Part shown: positions 1 to 10,547 of the stretch, piece after piece | Layout of the letters: every line of letters begins with the position of its first letter | Numbering within the stretch: position 1 is the first letter of the stretch | Assembly: GCA_010093485.1 (NCBI GenBank) | Contig: MU001499.1 | Coordinates: forward strand, 1,069,397 to 1,133,396 | Origin: Karstenula rhodostoma CBS 690.94 | Taxonomy: Eukaryota > Ascomycota > Dothideomycetes > Pleosporales > Didymosphaeriaceae | Reading direction: 5' to 3' | Length of the DNA stretch: 64,000 bases | Program-made: the position numbers and the translations under genes | The notes under the pieces: model-generated | Database searches by the model: none | What the model was told of the DNA's origin: nothing | Seen by the model: only the letters and a program-made list of their open reading frames with translations

Positions 1-64
1 ATAGCGTACTCAAGCTTTTGCCCAAACATACTAGGTTTGACAAAGTAAAACCAACGCCACGCTT

Positions 65-1299
65 TCAAATCTTCAACACATTAGCGAATGCTGCTCTCAG
101 CTATACATATTCGTGAGTACTTACCAGCTTCAGTGCGGCACGATGCACGCTCTTTGTGAAGTTGAGCATCGCTCTGGCTTTCATGTTTCCTCGCTGCAAT
201 CTCCGGTACGCTTCCTGCACATGGCCTGGTTGCACTGGCTCTCTGGCCTCCTCCGGTGGGTCAAACAGACCCCTCTCCCTCTTCCTCTTCAATCGGTTCG
301 CCTCAGCGCCGCCTCCACTGGTCTTCTTGTACAGATCTTCGGCTTCCTTGACTCTCAGCGCCTCCTCAGTAAGCGTCTGCACAATCTCGAAGGTCAAGAA
401 ACCCAGGATATCAATGATGTCGTCGCTCGGCTTGGAATCCGTGATCAACCCAAAGCCAGCCCACTCTTTGAACCGCTTTCCCTTGCGGTAGGTGAAGGAG
501 GCTTGTCGGCAGTCGGACCAGTGGACGTACTCTTCTCTAGTCATGTTTTTGGTGCGCTCGTCGGCGTTCTTCAGGCGTTGAAGGGTGGCAAAGTTCATTT
601 CTTCCTCTTCCTCGTCTTCGACATCGTCCATCAGGGGTGGGTTCTCGGCAAAGAAAGACTGCACCTCCCAGACTAGGTCGACTTTTGCGCGCTTCGCCTT
701 CTTTCCAGCATCGCCTGGGGCAGCGGGACCTGCTCCCACGACGCCAGCAGCAAGATCCGCATCTCCCGCTGCGACGTCAGCGCCTGCGTCGCCGCCCTTG
801 TCGTCACTGTCCTTGACGGAGCGGCGGACATCCTTCCACTGTAGGAAGTGGCGCAGACGGGAGATTTTGGCGCGGTCATGGCGAATGAGCATGAAGAGGT
901 CGTCTGTACCTATCGACTTTGAGCCGCGGCGGGTGGCGAGGGTTGTGCATTCTCGAAGCATGTGCTGAACTTGGTCTTGGACAATGGACTCTATGAGGGT
1001 CGTGGTCTCGGGGGAAGGCTCGCCGGTCTCGCCAGAGACGAACATCATCTGGACGAAGGATGTTAGGGCATGCCTGTGGGTAGTGACGCAGGGGGGGGGT
1101 AGTAGCTGACAGGAGTGGACAATGCCGCGGGTGGGAGTCGACCGGATCATGCAGCAACGAGGGCACAATCCAGGCCATGGCATTCGAGAGCAAGCACAAG
1201 TGGACGCGAGAAAGATGAAAAGAGAAGCACATGGGGTGCGAAATCACGCACCTGCTGGATCTCGGTCCGGTACTTGGCCATCTTGTCCTTGTCCGACAT
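65..1299 (-). CDS. SPT3: SAGA complex subunit Spt3 (histone-fold protein)
   Basis: Spt3 is the SAGA coactivator subunit that helps deliver TBP to promoters. I join exons 1252-1299, 125-1048 and 65-70, giving 325 aa. The first exon encodes [16 protein letters not shown] and splices at CAG|GTGCGT. The second opens with [17 protein letters not shown], typical of the Spt3 N-terminal histone fold (about residues 17-75). An Ala/Gly/Asp-rich linker and an acidic patch (EDEEEEE) follow, then the C-terminal histone-fold-like half. Reading through exon 2 would end in a tail not expected for the family. A GTAAGT donor at 124, a GCTAATG branch site and an AAG acceptor at 71 instead give a 54-nt intron and a last exon of only ATT TGA, so the protein ends in KLI. 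The 6-nt exon is my inference; identity of the gene is clear. Divergent from DPH5. Confidence 0.9.
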
Positions 1300-1621
1300 G
1301 TTGTCGCAGGTGCTTTTACTAGTTGGGCGCTGCTATCGAGACGAAAGGCGGTGCATGTAGCGGAGGGGGGGTTCAACAGCCAGCTGTCGAATGTAGCGAT
1401 GGCGGGGGGGAGGATGGTGGAGAGGCGTCGGTGGGCTTGCGACGGCGACGGCATCGCTGTCGGTCGGAACACAGGCGCGGAAGGGAAGCGCGCGCTTGGC
1501 TCGGTTCGGCTCAGCGCTGCCCCGCCTGAATTTCACCTTTGCGCCTTTGCGACAACCCCGCCAACCCAACCTACAAACCGCCAGAGAGCATTGCACCACA
1601 CAGCCCACTCGCCGCGTCGCC
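1300..1621. promoter_or_regulatory. Divergent promoter region SPT3/DPH5
   Basis: This 322-bp space separates the start codons of two oppositely oriented genes and must hold both 5' leaders and promoters. It is GC-rich, with G runs near 1360-1410 and a pyrimidine-rich stretch before the DPH5 start. I see no clear TATA box. Open frames crossing it do not resemble proteins. Confidence 0.5.
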
Positions 1622-2588
1622 ATGCTGTATCTTGTGGGCCTCGGTCTCGCCGACGAGCGGGACATCACGGTCAAGGGCCTGGACATTGTCAAAAAGGCCG
1701 CGCGCGTCTATCTCGAGGCCTACACGGCCATTCTGCTCGTCGACAAGGACGCGCTGGTGAGTTTCGATCCAAGCAGCGCGCGAGGGCGCCGCTAAGTGGC
1801 CCGGCAGTAGGAAGCATTCTATGGCCGCCAAGTCATCATAGCCGACCGCGAGATGGTCGAGTCGAGCAGCGACGACATCCTGCACGACGCAGACACGGTC
1901 GACGTAGCATTCCTCGTCGTGGGCGACCCCTTTGGGTACGTATCTTCACTCCCTCGCCCTCTGAAGCTGTGCTCACCTGCAGCGCAGAGCGACAACGCAC
2001 ACCGACCTCGTCCTCCGCGCCCGCGAGCTCTCCATCCCCACACGCTCCATCCCCAACGCCAGCATCCTCACCTCCATCGGCACTACCGGACTCCAGCTCT
2101 ACAACTTTGGCCAGACCGTGTCCATGGTCTTCTTCCTCGACAACTGGAAGCCCGCCTCCTTCTACGACCGCATCCGCGAGAACGTCTCCATCGGCCTGCA
2201 CACCCTCGTCCTGCTCGACATCAAGGTCAAGGAGCAGTCGCTCGAGAACATGGCCCGCGGCCGCAAGATCTACGAACCGCCGCGCTACATGACCGTCGCC
2301 CAATGCGCCCAGCAGATGCTCGAGATTGAAGAGGACGCGAAGAAGGAGGGCGTGTATTCGAGGGAGAGTCTGGCTGTGGGCGTCGCCAGGGTGGGCGCCC
2401 AAGACGAGAAGATTGTGGCCGGCACGCTGGGCGAGCTGTGCGATGCCGACTTGGGAAGGCCTTTACATAGTCTGGTCTTGCTCGGACGCAGGACCCATGA
2501 TCTGGAGAGGGATTTCTTGATCGAGTTTGCCGTGAACAAGGAGACGTTTGGAAGCGTCTGGAAACGCGATTATGAGGGGAAGCAATGA
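1622..2588 (+). CDS. DPH5: Diphthine methyl ester synthase Dph5
   Basis: Dph5 is the SAM-dependent methyltransferase of diphthamide synthesis on elongation factor 2 in the cytosol. Exons 1622-1756, 1811-1935 and 1988-2588 give 286 aa, the usual length. The start [16 protein letters not shown] is the family's glycine-rich N-terminus of the tetrapyrrole-methylase fold. The second and third exons join to read VVGDPFGATTHTDL, a conserved SAM-binding strand-loop whose glycine codon is split by the intron. [14 protein letters not shown] and the LDIKVKEQS region follow. Both introns (54 and 52 nt) have GT..AG ends. Divergent from SPT3. Confidence 0.93.
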
Positions 2589-4947
2589 TTGTCTCCTACT
2601 CCTCGTAAGTACCGTAGAGATCATGACTACTACACGTCATTGTCGACCGCGCAATACCTAACCAACCAGCTGGGTCATGCGTAGATCGAGAGTTTCTGTA
2701 CGCATTGGTCCCCTATACAGGTCATCTGGCAAGCATGGTGAGGCCCCAAATGGATGCAGATTTGTTCTCGTGTAGCGGCGGCTCTGATATCAATTCAAGG
2801 TACATATATCATTCATATGCCATAAGTACCAAGCAAAGCAAGATTCACAGGCCTAAACTCCTCCCATACGTTGTCGAGTAATCCTTTCCCTCGAAAACTC
2901 CCCCTTACGACTTCACTTCGTGTCTGCAGCTCCACCTTTAGAAACACCGAGCGTCGAACGTTCATAGTCAACATTCGATTGATATACCTACCGTTGACCT
3001 ACATCTTTTACTTCATCGCGCTGTCACACCCAACATTCTCCTCTTACCAACGGTTCCCGATTTCGCATACACATTACCAGACCATCCACCCCATCTTTCC
3101 CGATTGCGAGCACAGCCACTACCTTGTAGACCCTGAAATTCAAGATATATCAACAAGCAGTCGGAGATGAAGCTCGGGGTGGTGTGCTAGATGTAAAGCG
3201 ATTCAAATCCATGTGGTGATGGGTTATTGGCACTCTCTCGCGACACCCTTTCACATGCTTTGATTGTATTAGTTCGTAACAACGATTACAATTACAGCAA
3301 TTGAGATGGTAGACGCATTGTGGGCGGAAATATGGAGTGAGGTCGATAGGGGTACATTGTAAGCTCTGGAAATGGCAATGACGAGAGTTTGGTTTTTGCT
3401 TGAATCGCTACTGGTCCAGGGGGACTAATTAAGATCTATCTAATCCTCCAGCAAAAGTACCCCGTCTTTCGCTTTCAATTCTTATCGACCCAGCAGAACT
3501 GTTCGTGGCGTCACCCACTGGCTGAAATTCAAACATTCCAAAGTCAGTCAAGCTTCAAGAGGTAATCCTACGTATTTTTGGAATGCTAAGTGTATCACGG
3601 AATGCACATCCCATTGAAATTGTGGTCTAATACCATCTTGTCGTCTCGACGCAGCAGATTAGCACGTGTCAACCAGACAAATGATCTCACATGTATGTAC
3701 GCGGATTGCACAGTCCAGGGGCCCATAGATCGACACTGTTTCTTGTTCCGAAACGCTCTTCTACCGTGGTTACCTACCCGGACGTTCCCGCTCCTACACA
3801 CTAACCACCGCTTCTGCCCCCTTACTTCGTACTGTGGTCCAATACCAAACCACGCCCTTCCCAGTCCCAGACGGCCAACGCATGCATCATACGCAACGAC
3901 GTATCTCAACACAAGCCGCCTCCACATCAGCAACATCCAACGTAACTTGACGTGCATGACATGCTGGGAGCGGGAACCCTACATCCACACACATCCGTAT
4001 GCCCAACGATGGTCTGGTAGCTTTAACTAGAAGGTAGATGGCCCCAGAAAGTGCAGCCCCTCACTGCCGATCGCACCCACAACGCGCTACGATCCGCAAG
4101 CAGGCGGTCCAGAATCATCGATGGCGACGGCGGATTCCTGTTGGGACGCACCAGGGCCTCGCTTGCTTCCACTCACAACGGGTGCGCCACCACCTTTGCG
4201 GATGTTGGCAATGGTGAGTTGTGGTGTTGTTGTGACACAATTAGTATTGGAACCGTTCTCGCAAGCCTGTATTGAACATATGGAACAAGGGAGAGGAGAG
4301 GGTGCAACGTCAGAATGATGGGACGGATGAATGCTTCGCACACCTTCATTGGTCAGGCATGGTTAGAATATGCTTCACGCCTATAATTGGCAGCAGCACG
4401 TAGCGTTGCCGACAAGCGACGAGAGCACGGCGCGGTGAGGGGCACGTCTACCATAGGCCCGCCGTGAGTAGCGCGGGTGGGTTCCCGGTGGAGAAATGTG
4501 GTCAAGCTGAAGTCATGCTCTCCACCACAGCTGAATTTTTCAGACGTGGAATCAGTAGGCATGAAATCACAAGTGAATTCAAGACACGGGGCTGTGCCGC
4601 AGGGCATGTGCAAGGAAAGATTCGTATTTCATTCTGAGGCTAACCACAGATGTTGCCCAGCGCATACATGGCGCCTCCTCGGTATTGCATGCATGCTGTT
4701 GGGTATCATCATAGTAGGTGTGTCTGATTTTGAGCACTTCGTATCAGGTAAACACCATGCGCCGACCCGCCGCCCCACCCGGTACCAATAAACATAAATA
4801 CAGTACAATACATGGTCGTGAATGTTCGTGAGAATGCCAGTCTACAAGCTGTACAATGCGGCGGATGTACAGAGACTGCGCGAATACAATCAGGCAGGGA
4901 CGTCTAGCAGTGTCCTGCGTGATGGGAAGACTGTCAAGGAAATGTGT
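2589..4947. other. Intergenic, no supported gene
   Basis: About 2.4 kb between the 3' end of DPH5 and the 3' end of the next gene. The longest open frames (about 3590-4030 on +, 3595-3957 on -) lie on both strands of the same DNA, lack domain-like composition and do not extend by splicing. The stretch 2850-3170 is pyrimidine-rich like a fungal 5' leader but leads only to a very short reading frame at 3168. I see no RNA gene or repeat. Confidence 0.6.
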
Positions 4948-5516
4948 CTAGGCCCAGGTTTTGCTCAAGGTGATGTCCATGTCGAGGTGTTCAGCGATGG
5001 ACGAAGCGAACTCCCTGTCGGACGTCGAGCCACTTGAACGTCGGCGTCTTTGGCGCCGGATTTGGTGTTCAGCGTCCATGAGGCGCTCTTGGATCCACTG
5101 ACGGTACTTGCCATCGCTTCGTACAGACTCGGTGTTGAGGAGCTCCGTAAGCGTAGCCTTGATGTCCTTGTTGACCTGGAACAGCTTGTGGGCATCTTCA
5201 GGGTCGGCGATGCTATGGCGGTGGGCTGAGCTGGGCTGTTGTACGGGGATTGGATTCGAGGTGAAGAATTCCGGCTCTGGCGACCAGGTTGACGAGAAGG
5301 AGGATCGAGGAGAGGATGCAAGCGACTGGAACTCGGGCGATGCTGTGGTCATTGGAGCACCGCAGGGGACGTGGAGCGACAGTCTTCGGTTGAGCACCTC
5401 TTGTTGCGAAGAGAGAAGCATGTACTTCTGTATGGCGTCGTGCTGTCCGTGTATTAGCTGCAGGCCCCGGGAAGTTGTTTGCAGCAGCCATTACTCACAT
5501 CACTTGCTGGAAACAT
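4948..5516 (-). CDS. Small uncharacterised protein (two exons)
   Basis: I do not recognise a family. Exon 1 (5499-5516) encodes only MFPASD and joins exon 2 (4948-5442) across a 56-nt intron with GTGAGT donor and CAG acceptor. The join reads MFPASDHDAIQKYMLLSSQQ and gives 171 aa. The protein has a low-complexity Ser/Pro middle (ASSPRSSFSSTWSPEP). Near its C-terminus is a predicted helix (DAHKLFQVNKDIKATLTELL) followed by a basic cluster QIRRQRRRRS, a possible nuclear signal. No transmembrane segment or signal peptide is seen. Support comes from the clean phase-0 splice, from coding-like composition and from a helical, non-random C-terminal half. It lies alone in a gene-poor region. Confidence 0.65.
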
Positions 5517-5790
5517 GGTGTTTGTGTTTTGATTGTTGTGGTTGTCCTTTCGGTGGAGAACAAGTCGTCGGTGGGGTGGTGGAAGAATGCGCGGGGGACT
5601 CTTGACAACAAATACGAGCGATGCGGTGCGGGGAAAGTATCGATAGTCGGGCTCGACTTGGCTGGGGACGTGAATGCGGAGGTGTGGCCGGGTAGCGCGC
5701 GCTGTGGTTGGGCGGTGGGGGTTCCGGAAGCGTCGTGGTAGGGTGATCTAAGGGTCGGGTCTCGCGGTAACGCCTGGGCTCAGGATATTT

Positions 5791-5862
5791 GTGGAGAGGC
5801 GTGGAGGCGTGGAGGCGTGGAGGAGCGGTGGAGTGGGAGTGGTGGAGTGGTGGAGTGGTGGT
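5791..5862. repeat. Purine-rich minisatellite (GTGGAGGC / GGTGGAGT units)
   Basis: The sequence runs through three near-perfect GTGGAGGC-type 8-bp units (5801-5824). It then drifts into GGTGGAGTG units up to about 5862. The strand is almost entirely G/A/T with one strand purine-rich, which is typical of slipped tandem arrays. Confidence 0.85.
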
Positions 5863-6909
5863 CTGATGCGGATGGGAGCAAAGGGCGGCTGGCGGACGGC
5901 GGTGGGGGCTTTATCAAGGACGACCCGAAGCGCATTCCGCGTCGGGCCATGACGTGAAAGCAAAAAGGATCGACTTGGGCCTTGGGCGGCTGAATGGAGC
6001 TAGGCGGCCCCCTTGAGCAGTGATGGATACTGAGCAGTGAGCACGTCGTCTCCCAGGGCTGGTGTTGCAAAGCGTGATTGGGCAGTCGAGCCTGTGAAGG
6101 CGTGCGAAACCCGCCCAGCCCACATTTCGTCACCGCGCCACGGCCAAAAATGCGCTGCAGCATCGCGATCGGGGCCCCGACACCACAACCACAAAGCTTC
6201 GTCCAGGCACGCCACTCGCGACGACATTGTCCGATGCACCTCGAGACTTGACGTGCCTGAACATCGGGTACCCCTTCCCCTGCATCTGCATGCAGCACCT
6301 TCCGTCTGTTTTTCGCCCACAAGCCGCCTGTCCACACCACCTGTTCACGCCACCTTTGCTCAGTCTTTTCCCACCGTGTGCCCAAACTTTGCTGGCGCCT
6401 GATTTCACCATGACGTTGGTTCAGACTCGTCTTCCTCGCGGCCCCTGGTGCACGAGCACGAGCTTCCGTTTCAGCGGGACTTGCAGCTGGTCAGACCTCC
6501 AACGTCACTTGCCCTCAACTCTGCCTCTCTACCCGAGCGCCTTCCAACAGCTTGCTCCTTCAGGCAACGCGGTGTGGCCTTGACTGATCGTCCCGTGCCT
6601 CGCCCTCTGATTGCCTCGCTAGCGATATGGGAAAATTAGAAACCGGTTTCTCCTCAGCCTCCTCTACGTGGCTTGTGCCTCCCTCGTTGCGCGTCTCTCC
6701 CGTACGCTGCCTGTATTTCAGGTTTAGCTTCTGCGCTTACTCGTGGCGTGGGTGGACAATACAACGCCGCCGGATATTCGGGATCATGGCAAAGTCCTAT
6801 ATGGGGCCGATCGCCAACCGCACCTTGGTAAGAACATTCTGGACCTTTTCTAGAGCAGTGAAACCAAGTTTCGAATTTGCGTCCCGCGTCATGTGCGCCG
6901 CATCACTCA

Positions 6910-7030
6910 CAGATTCCACGTGGGACATGCCCGAGTGCTACTGTGCTAGATAACAAGCCCAAACACGGACAGATTCCACGTGGGACATGCCCCAGTTCCA
7001 GTGCGAGATACCAAACTCAAACACCCCGGA
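6910..7030. repeat. 60-bp imperfect tandem duplication
   Basis: The 23-bp string beginning CAGATTCCACGTGGGACATG occurs at 6910-6932 and again at 6970-6992, exactly 60 bp apart. The remaining 37 bp of each unit still align (both end in AAACAC..GGA) with substitutions and a small indel. It is therefore a diverged head-to-tail duplication, not a chance match. Each copy has a CACGTG palindrome. Confidence 0.85.
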
Positions 7031-7546
7031 CTCACACCGCAACGTCACCCAACAATTGAGACTGTATTCCAGCGGGCCGCTAAAGAAGAAGGCATATATG
7101 ACAAGGACCTCTATGCTTCCAATATCCTCAAGGACATGCTGGATTTGTCAAGGAATATCTGTTGATTGCTAAATCCACGTATTCAATTCCAAAGACACCA
7201 CTTGCATCCATATAGCTCGACCCCTTCGACCTAACTCCTTTCAAGTATACTTATTACAGACCCCAGCCGCAACAGCTTTCGATCCATCAACAAGAAGCTG
7301 CATTGGCAGGTCTCCACTTTCACAAAACTGCCTGCCAGTTCCACGATAGTATAGTTGTTTACATGCTCCGCAAAACTATGGTATAGTCTGGTGAAACTTC
7401 GTCATAATCAAACGTATGCTCTTCAGGGTGTTGCAGACGGCGAGGTTGTGAAAGTGTTCGCTGGCGAACTGTGAATCCATCGTATTCTACTGTACGCTCG
7501 GCGAAGTGCTCAGTTTCTTACAGCGTTCGAGTAATACCAGCCCTCG

Positions 7547-8218
7547 TCACGTTTCCTGCGTCGCTGTACGCTCATTCCAGAAGCCCTTTCCATAACTGAC
7601 AAGGATCTCTTGCCCTTTTGGAATGCCTCTAGAATTCTTCCCGCTCTTCCCCGCACACAATACGAAGATGCCTACCCTTTTTTCTATCTTTCCATTGCCC
7701 AAGTCGATGTATGTATCCTTGAATTCAGCATTTGGTGCGCTTGACACGCCTCTGTAGTCATTAATGAATCTTGCTTCGTTTCCAGTTAGGGATGCATCGA
7801 CCGAGAGACCGTAATCGCGATCTAGTGACAAGTCGTAGTCAGACTTCTCATCGGTTTCAGAATGGTCGTGAACGTAACCCAGGTATGGTAACAGGAACGC
7901 GCCGGGTTGGAGGTTTTGACTTGCGAACAGGCCGTACTGTCCGTGAGCAGGATGCGATTCATCTCCAATCGAAGTAATCTTGACGTTCGAATAGGGAGCA
8001 GCCACCTGACGAGCTTCCTCTCCAGATGGTAGGTCAGCTTTCGCTAGAACCAACACGCTCATGGCATCGTCTGTCAAGCCCTTCGAGTAACTTGGTAGCC
8101 GCAAGTAGGGAACATGTGTCGGCCAGTTTTTGGGAAGTTGTTGGCTTTGTTTGGTTGAAAGTCCAGCTCCTCCAGCTCGCGGGGTCTTCGCAGGAGCGCC
8201 TTTCCGGTTCGTCTGCAT
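7547..8218 (-). CDS. SET-domain protein
   Basis: This is a probable protein-lysine methyltransferase-fold protein; the substrate is unknown. I start at the ATG at 8218 (MQTNRKGAPAKT), giving 223 aa. The open frame continues upstream without an ATG to about 8340, so a longer spliced form is possible. The SET fold is visible as HGQYGLFASQNLQPGAFLLPYLG (the N-terminal strand pair), then ARFINDYRG, equivalent to the RFINHS motif of the cofactor site, and GQEILVSYGKGFW, equivalent to the ExxYDYG end of the domain. The canonical HS pair of the motif is replaced by DY. No pre-SET cysteines or post-SET zinc site are seen. The domain resembles those of small fungal SET proteins rather than histone H3K4 or K36 enzymes. 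Confidence 0.75.
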   Translation of the reverse strand: MQTNRKGAPAKTPRAGGAGLSTKQSQQLPKNWPTHVPYLRLPSYSKGLTDDAMSVLVLAKADLPSGEEARQVAAPYSNVKITSIGDESHPAHGQYGLFASQNLQPGAFLLPYLGYVHDHSETDEKSDYDLSLDRDYGLSVDASLTGNEARFINDYRGVSSAPNAEFKDTYIDLGNGKIEKRVGIFVLCAGKSGKNSRGIPKGQEILVSYGKGFWNERTATQET

Positions 8219-9946
8219 CGCGCGTGGAGCAACTACGTTGGAAGCTGAGGTCTGAATGTTTCTCGGGAAGAGCAGAGAAGAGTGCAACAGAACAAACGCT
8301 TTCAAGAGCGATGGTCGGCCCCTCAGCGTTGCGAACTCGCTGGACGGATTAGCACCCTGTCAAGACCCGGAACCCGTTCATGCCGATTCTTTAGAAACCC
8401 CATGCAAATGATGCTAAGTAGAACGAGGGGCAAGTACCAGCAGGTCGTGCAGTAGAGGTAGTGCGATTTAAGTGGTGGGTGGAGGTTGAACGACTCCAGG
8501 CCTCTTCCCCGCCTATCGATCGCCGAAGACTGCGACTGCCCACCCTACTTCGCCCGCGGCCTGAAGCGCCGAACAAACATCCCGACTTCACACTTCACAT
8601 TGACGCCTACTGCCCATGGAGACCTGTGTTGATCAGCCTCAGTCGCTCGCGTTGCAATTGCAAAGCCTGCACAGAGGAGATCTGGGGAGTGTTCGGTGCC
8701 GCATCTTCCGGGTCGCGCGACGCGTCGTCTTCACCATAGGCAGCTCAGCAGCTCAGCAGCTGTCGCGAGCCAACACGCGACACAATCATTGCATAACCCA
8801 ATATCAGCCATTGGCCGAGGCGTGCGCTAAGCACGGGAAGCAGCTGCAAGACTTCACGAGTGAGATTACCCGGCCCCGAGTTGGATGCGGTGCCGCAAAG
8901 CAATAATGAAGTTATCACTCGGCGCCTCTTTCTAGAAAGTGCATGTTATTGCCTAGTGCACAGAGCACAGAGCACAGAGCACAACCCGCTCGCCAGGATA
9001 CACTCTTACTCCTCGCGGAGAGACGAAGCGATATTCGTTGTCATATCATATCGTTGGACTGGACGGGGGGGGCACTGGTGGCGTTCGCCACCCGGCGGAC
9101 TGCACGAAAAACCTTAGTGCGCGGTCCAGACGCAGGAACCCGCACAAGATCGAAGCCTCAATCATGGAGCCCCAATGATACCTCCCCTGGTCGAGCGCGG
9201 GGAGTCTTCCCCACGGTTGATCGCTTGAACGCTGTGATGGCTGGTCTCTAGACTCTAGAGTCTACGGTCAAGAAGAAACCAGAATACCATCGAGAAACCC
9301 AATCAGCAATCGCAGACGTGTACCGCCGCGACATCGGTTCCTGTTCGCCGCATGGCCTTCGAACAGAGCTTCCTGTTTTCAGTATGCCAACAACAGTGTT
9401 CCTTTCGTGCGGCACAGTACACAAGAGCTTACCGAATGGGCTAGTCGACGGTTGTGCACTGGAGCTGCACAACTGTGCATAAAGGATGGAGCTGATGTGG
9501 TTTAGGCCGAGACATCGGAGTGCCGCCGACACAACAAAGCTACTGGCAAGGGAAAGCAGTTGTCTAATTTCGTTTCTCTCGCTCGCGGTCTGCCATTTCG
9601 GATGTCCCCTGTCGCGGTCCATCAATAAGACACGCCAGAATCATTGGTGCGCCTGCGTGGCTCCTATCTTCCCCTATTCCGTATCGCCCACCACACGCAT
9701 GGCCAAGGCTCCCGAAAGTGAATAGACCAATGCAACCATGCGAACTGCTCCCCTGTCGGGCGCCTGGGGCAGGCTCAGTCAGCGACGTTGTGCACTGTGG
9801 ATATAAAGTGCTTTGAACCCATCTGCGCATTTTCTTTCCTCACCACACACTCACTACTTAATACACCGGTCTTCGCCGATTTCACTCGTTTTCCAACGAC
9901 CTGTACTTAATACCTCCGCGTAATAATACCCAACCCCACAATCAAA
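8219..9946. other. Intergenic; promoter of the GPI-protein gene
   Basis: About 1.7 kb. The left part is the leader of the SET gene. A short 7-bp repeat (GCACAGA, three copies) lies at 8958-8983. The last 150 bp are promoter of the downstream secreted-protein gene, with a TATA box at 9802 and a CA/CT-rich leader. No other gene is supported. Confidence 0.55.
9802..9808 (+). promoter_or_regulatory. TATA box of the GPI-protein gene
   Basis: TATAAAG lies 145 bp upstream of the start codon. It is followed by a CACACACTCACTACTTAATACACC-like pyrimidine/CA leader typical of highly expressed fungal genes. Most other promoters in the window have no such box. Confidence 0.5.
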
Positions 9947-10547
9947 ATGAAGTCCTTCGCCATCGCTGCTTTCGCCGCCGTTGCGGTTGCTTTCCCTCAG
10001 TACGAGGTATGTCAGTTGTCCAGAGGGATTGAATTTCATGTACTGACTTTCCAGGTCGCCCCCCCAGCGTACAACACCACCTCGGTCGAGACGCCCGCCT
10101 ACAGCACTCCCGCCATCCCCTCTTACGCTGCTTCCTCCAGCTCCGCCGAGTACTCCTACTCCGCTACCACCGTTGAGTGCTCTGGACCCACTGAGGTACG
10201 TTATCCGCAGAGCACGTCAACTCCACATACTAACTTTTCAGGTCCCGGTCGGTCCCAGCTACACATTCACCTACACCGGCACTGAGACCACCACCTTGAC
10301 CTTCTCTTACCCGGTCAGCGCGCCCGCCGGAGAGTACACTCCCGCCCCCGTTGTTCCCTCTGTCCCGTCTTACCCCACTGCCAACGGTACTCTGCCCGCG
10401 CCCGTCGGAACTGCCCCTCCTGCTACTGGAACTGGATCTTACACCGTTCCCTCGCCATCGGCCCCGGCCACTGAGTTCCCCGGAGCCGCTGGCAAGACCG
10501 GCCTCAGCATGATCGCTGTTGTCGGTGCCATTGCTGCTTTCTTGTAA
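9947..10547 (+). CDS. Small secreted GPI-anchored Ser/Thr/Pro-rich protein
   Basis: This is a probable cell-wall or membrane-anchored surface protein. Exons 9947-10006, 10055-10195 and 10242-10547 give 168 aa; both introns are phase 0 with CTGAC or TACTAAC branch sites. The N-terminus MKSFAIAAFAAVAVAFPQ is a signal peptide with a cleavage site after about residue 16. The middle is rich in Pro, Ser, Thr, Tyr and Ala (TPAYSTPAIPSYAASSSS) and contains one conserved-looking Cys and a YTFTYTGTETTTLTF strand. The end, AGKTGLSMIAVVGAIAAFL, is a hydrophobic tail with small residues before it, as for a GPI signal. Codons are strongly biased to C-ending, and a TATA box is present, suggesting high expression. 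No specific family is recognised. Confidence 0.88.

Larger units (their letters stand above)
5517..7546. other. Intergenic, repeats only
   Basis: About 2 kb with no supported gene. It holds a GGAG-rich minisatellite at 5791-5862 and a 60-bp tandem duplication at 6910-7030. Open frames at 6037-6583 and 6627-7172 are short. One of them (6980-7165) has a plausible helical C-terminus just before the stop, but I cannot build a gene around it. Confidence 0.55.

Noticed and set aside
3590..4030. Overlapping open frames of 146 and 120 codons on opposite strands
   Set aside because: Neither has domain-like composition, splice extension or codon bias; chance frames in intergenic DNA.
8958..8983. Three copies of GCACAGA
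   Set aside because: Too short to be more than a slipped microsatellite.
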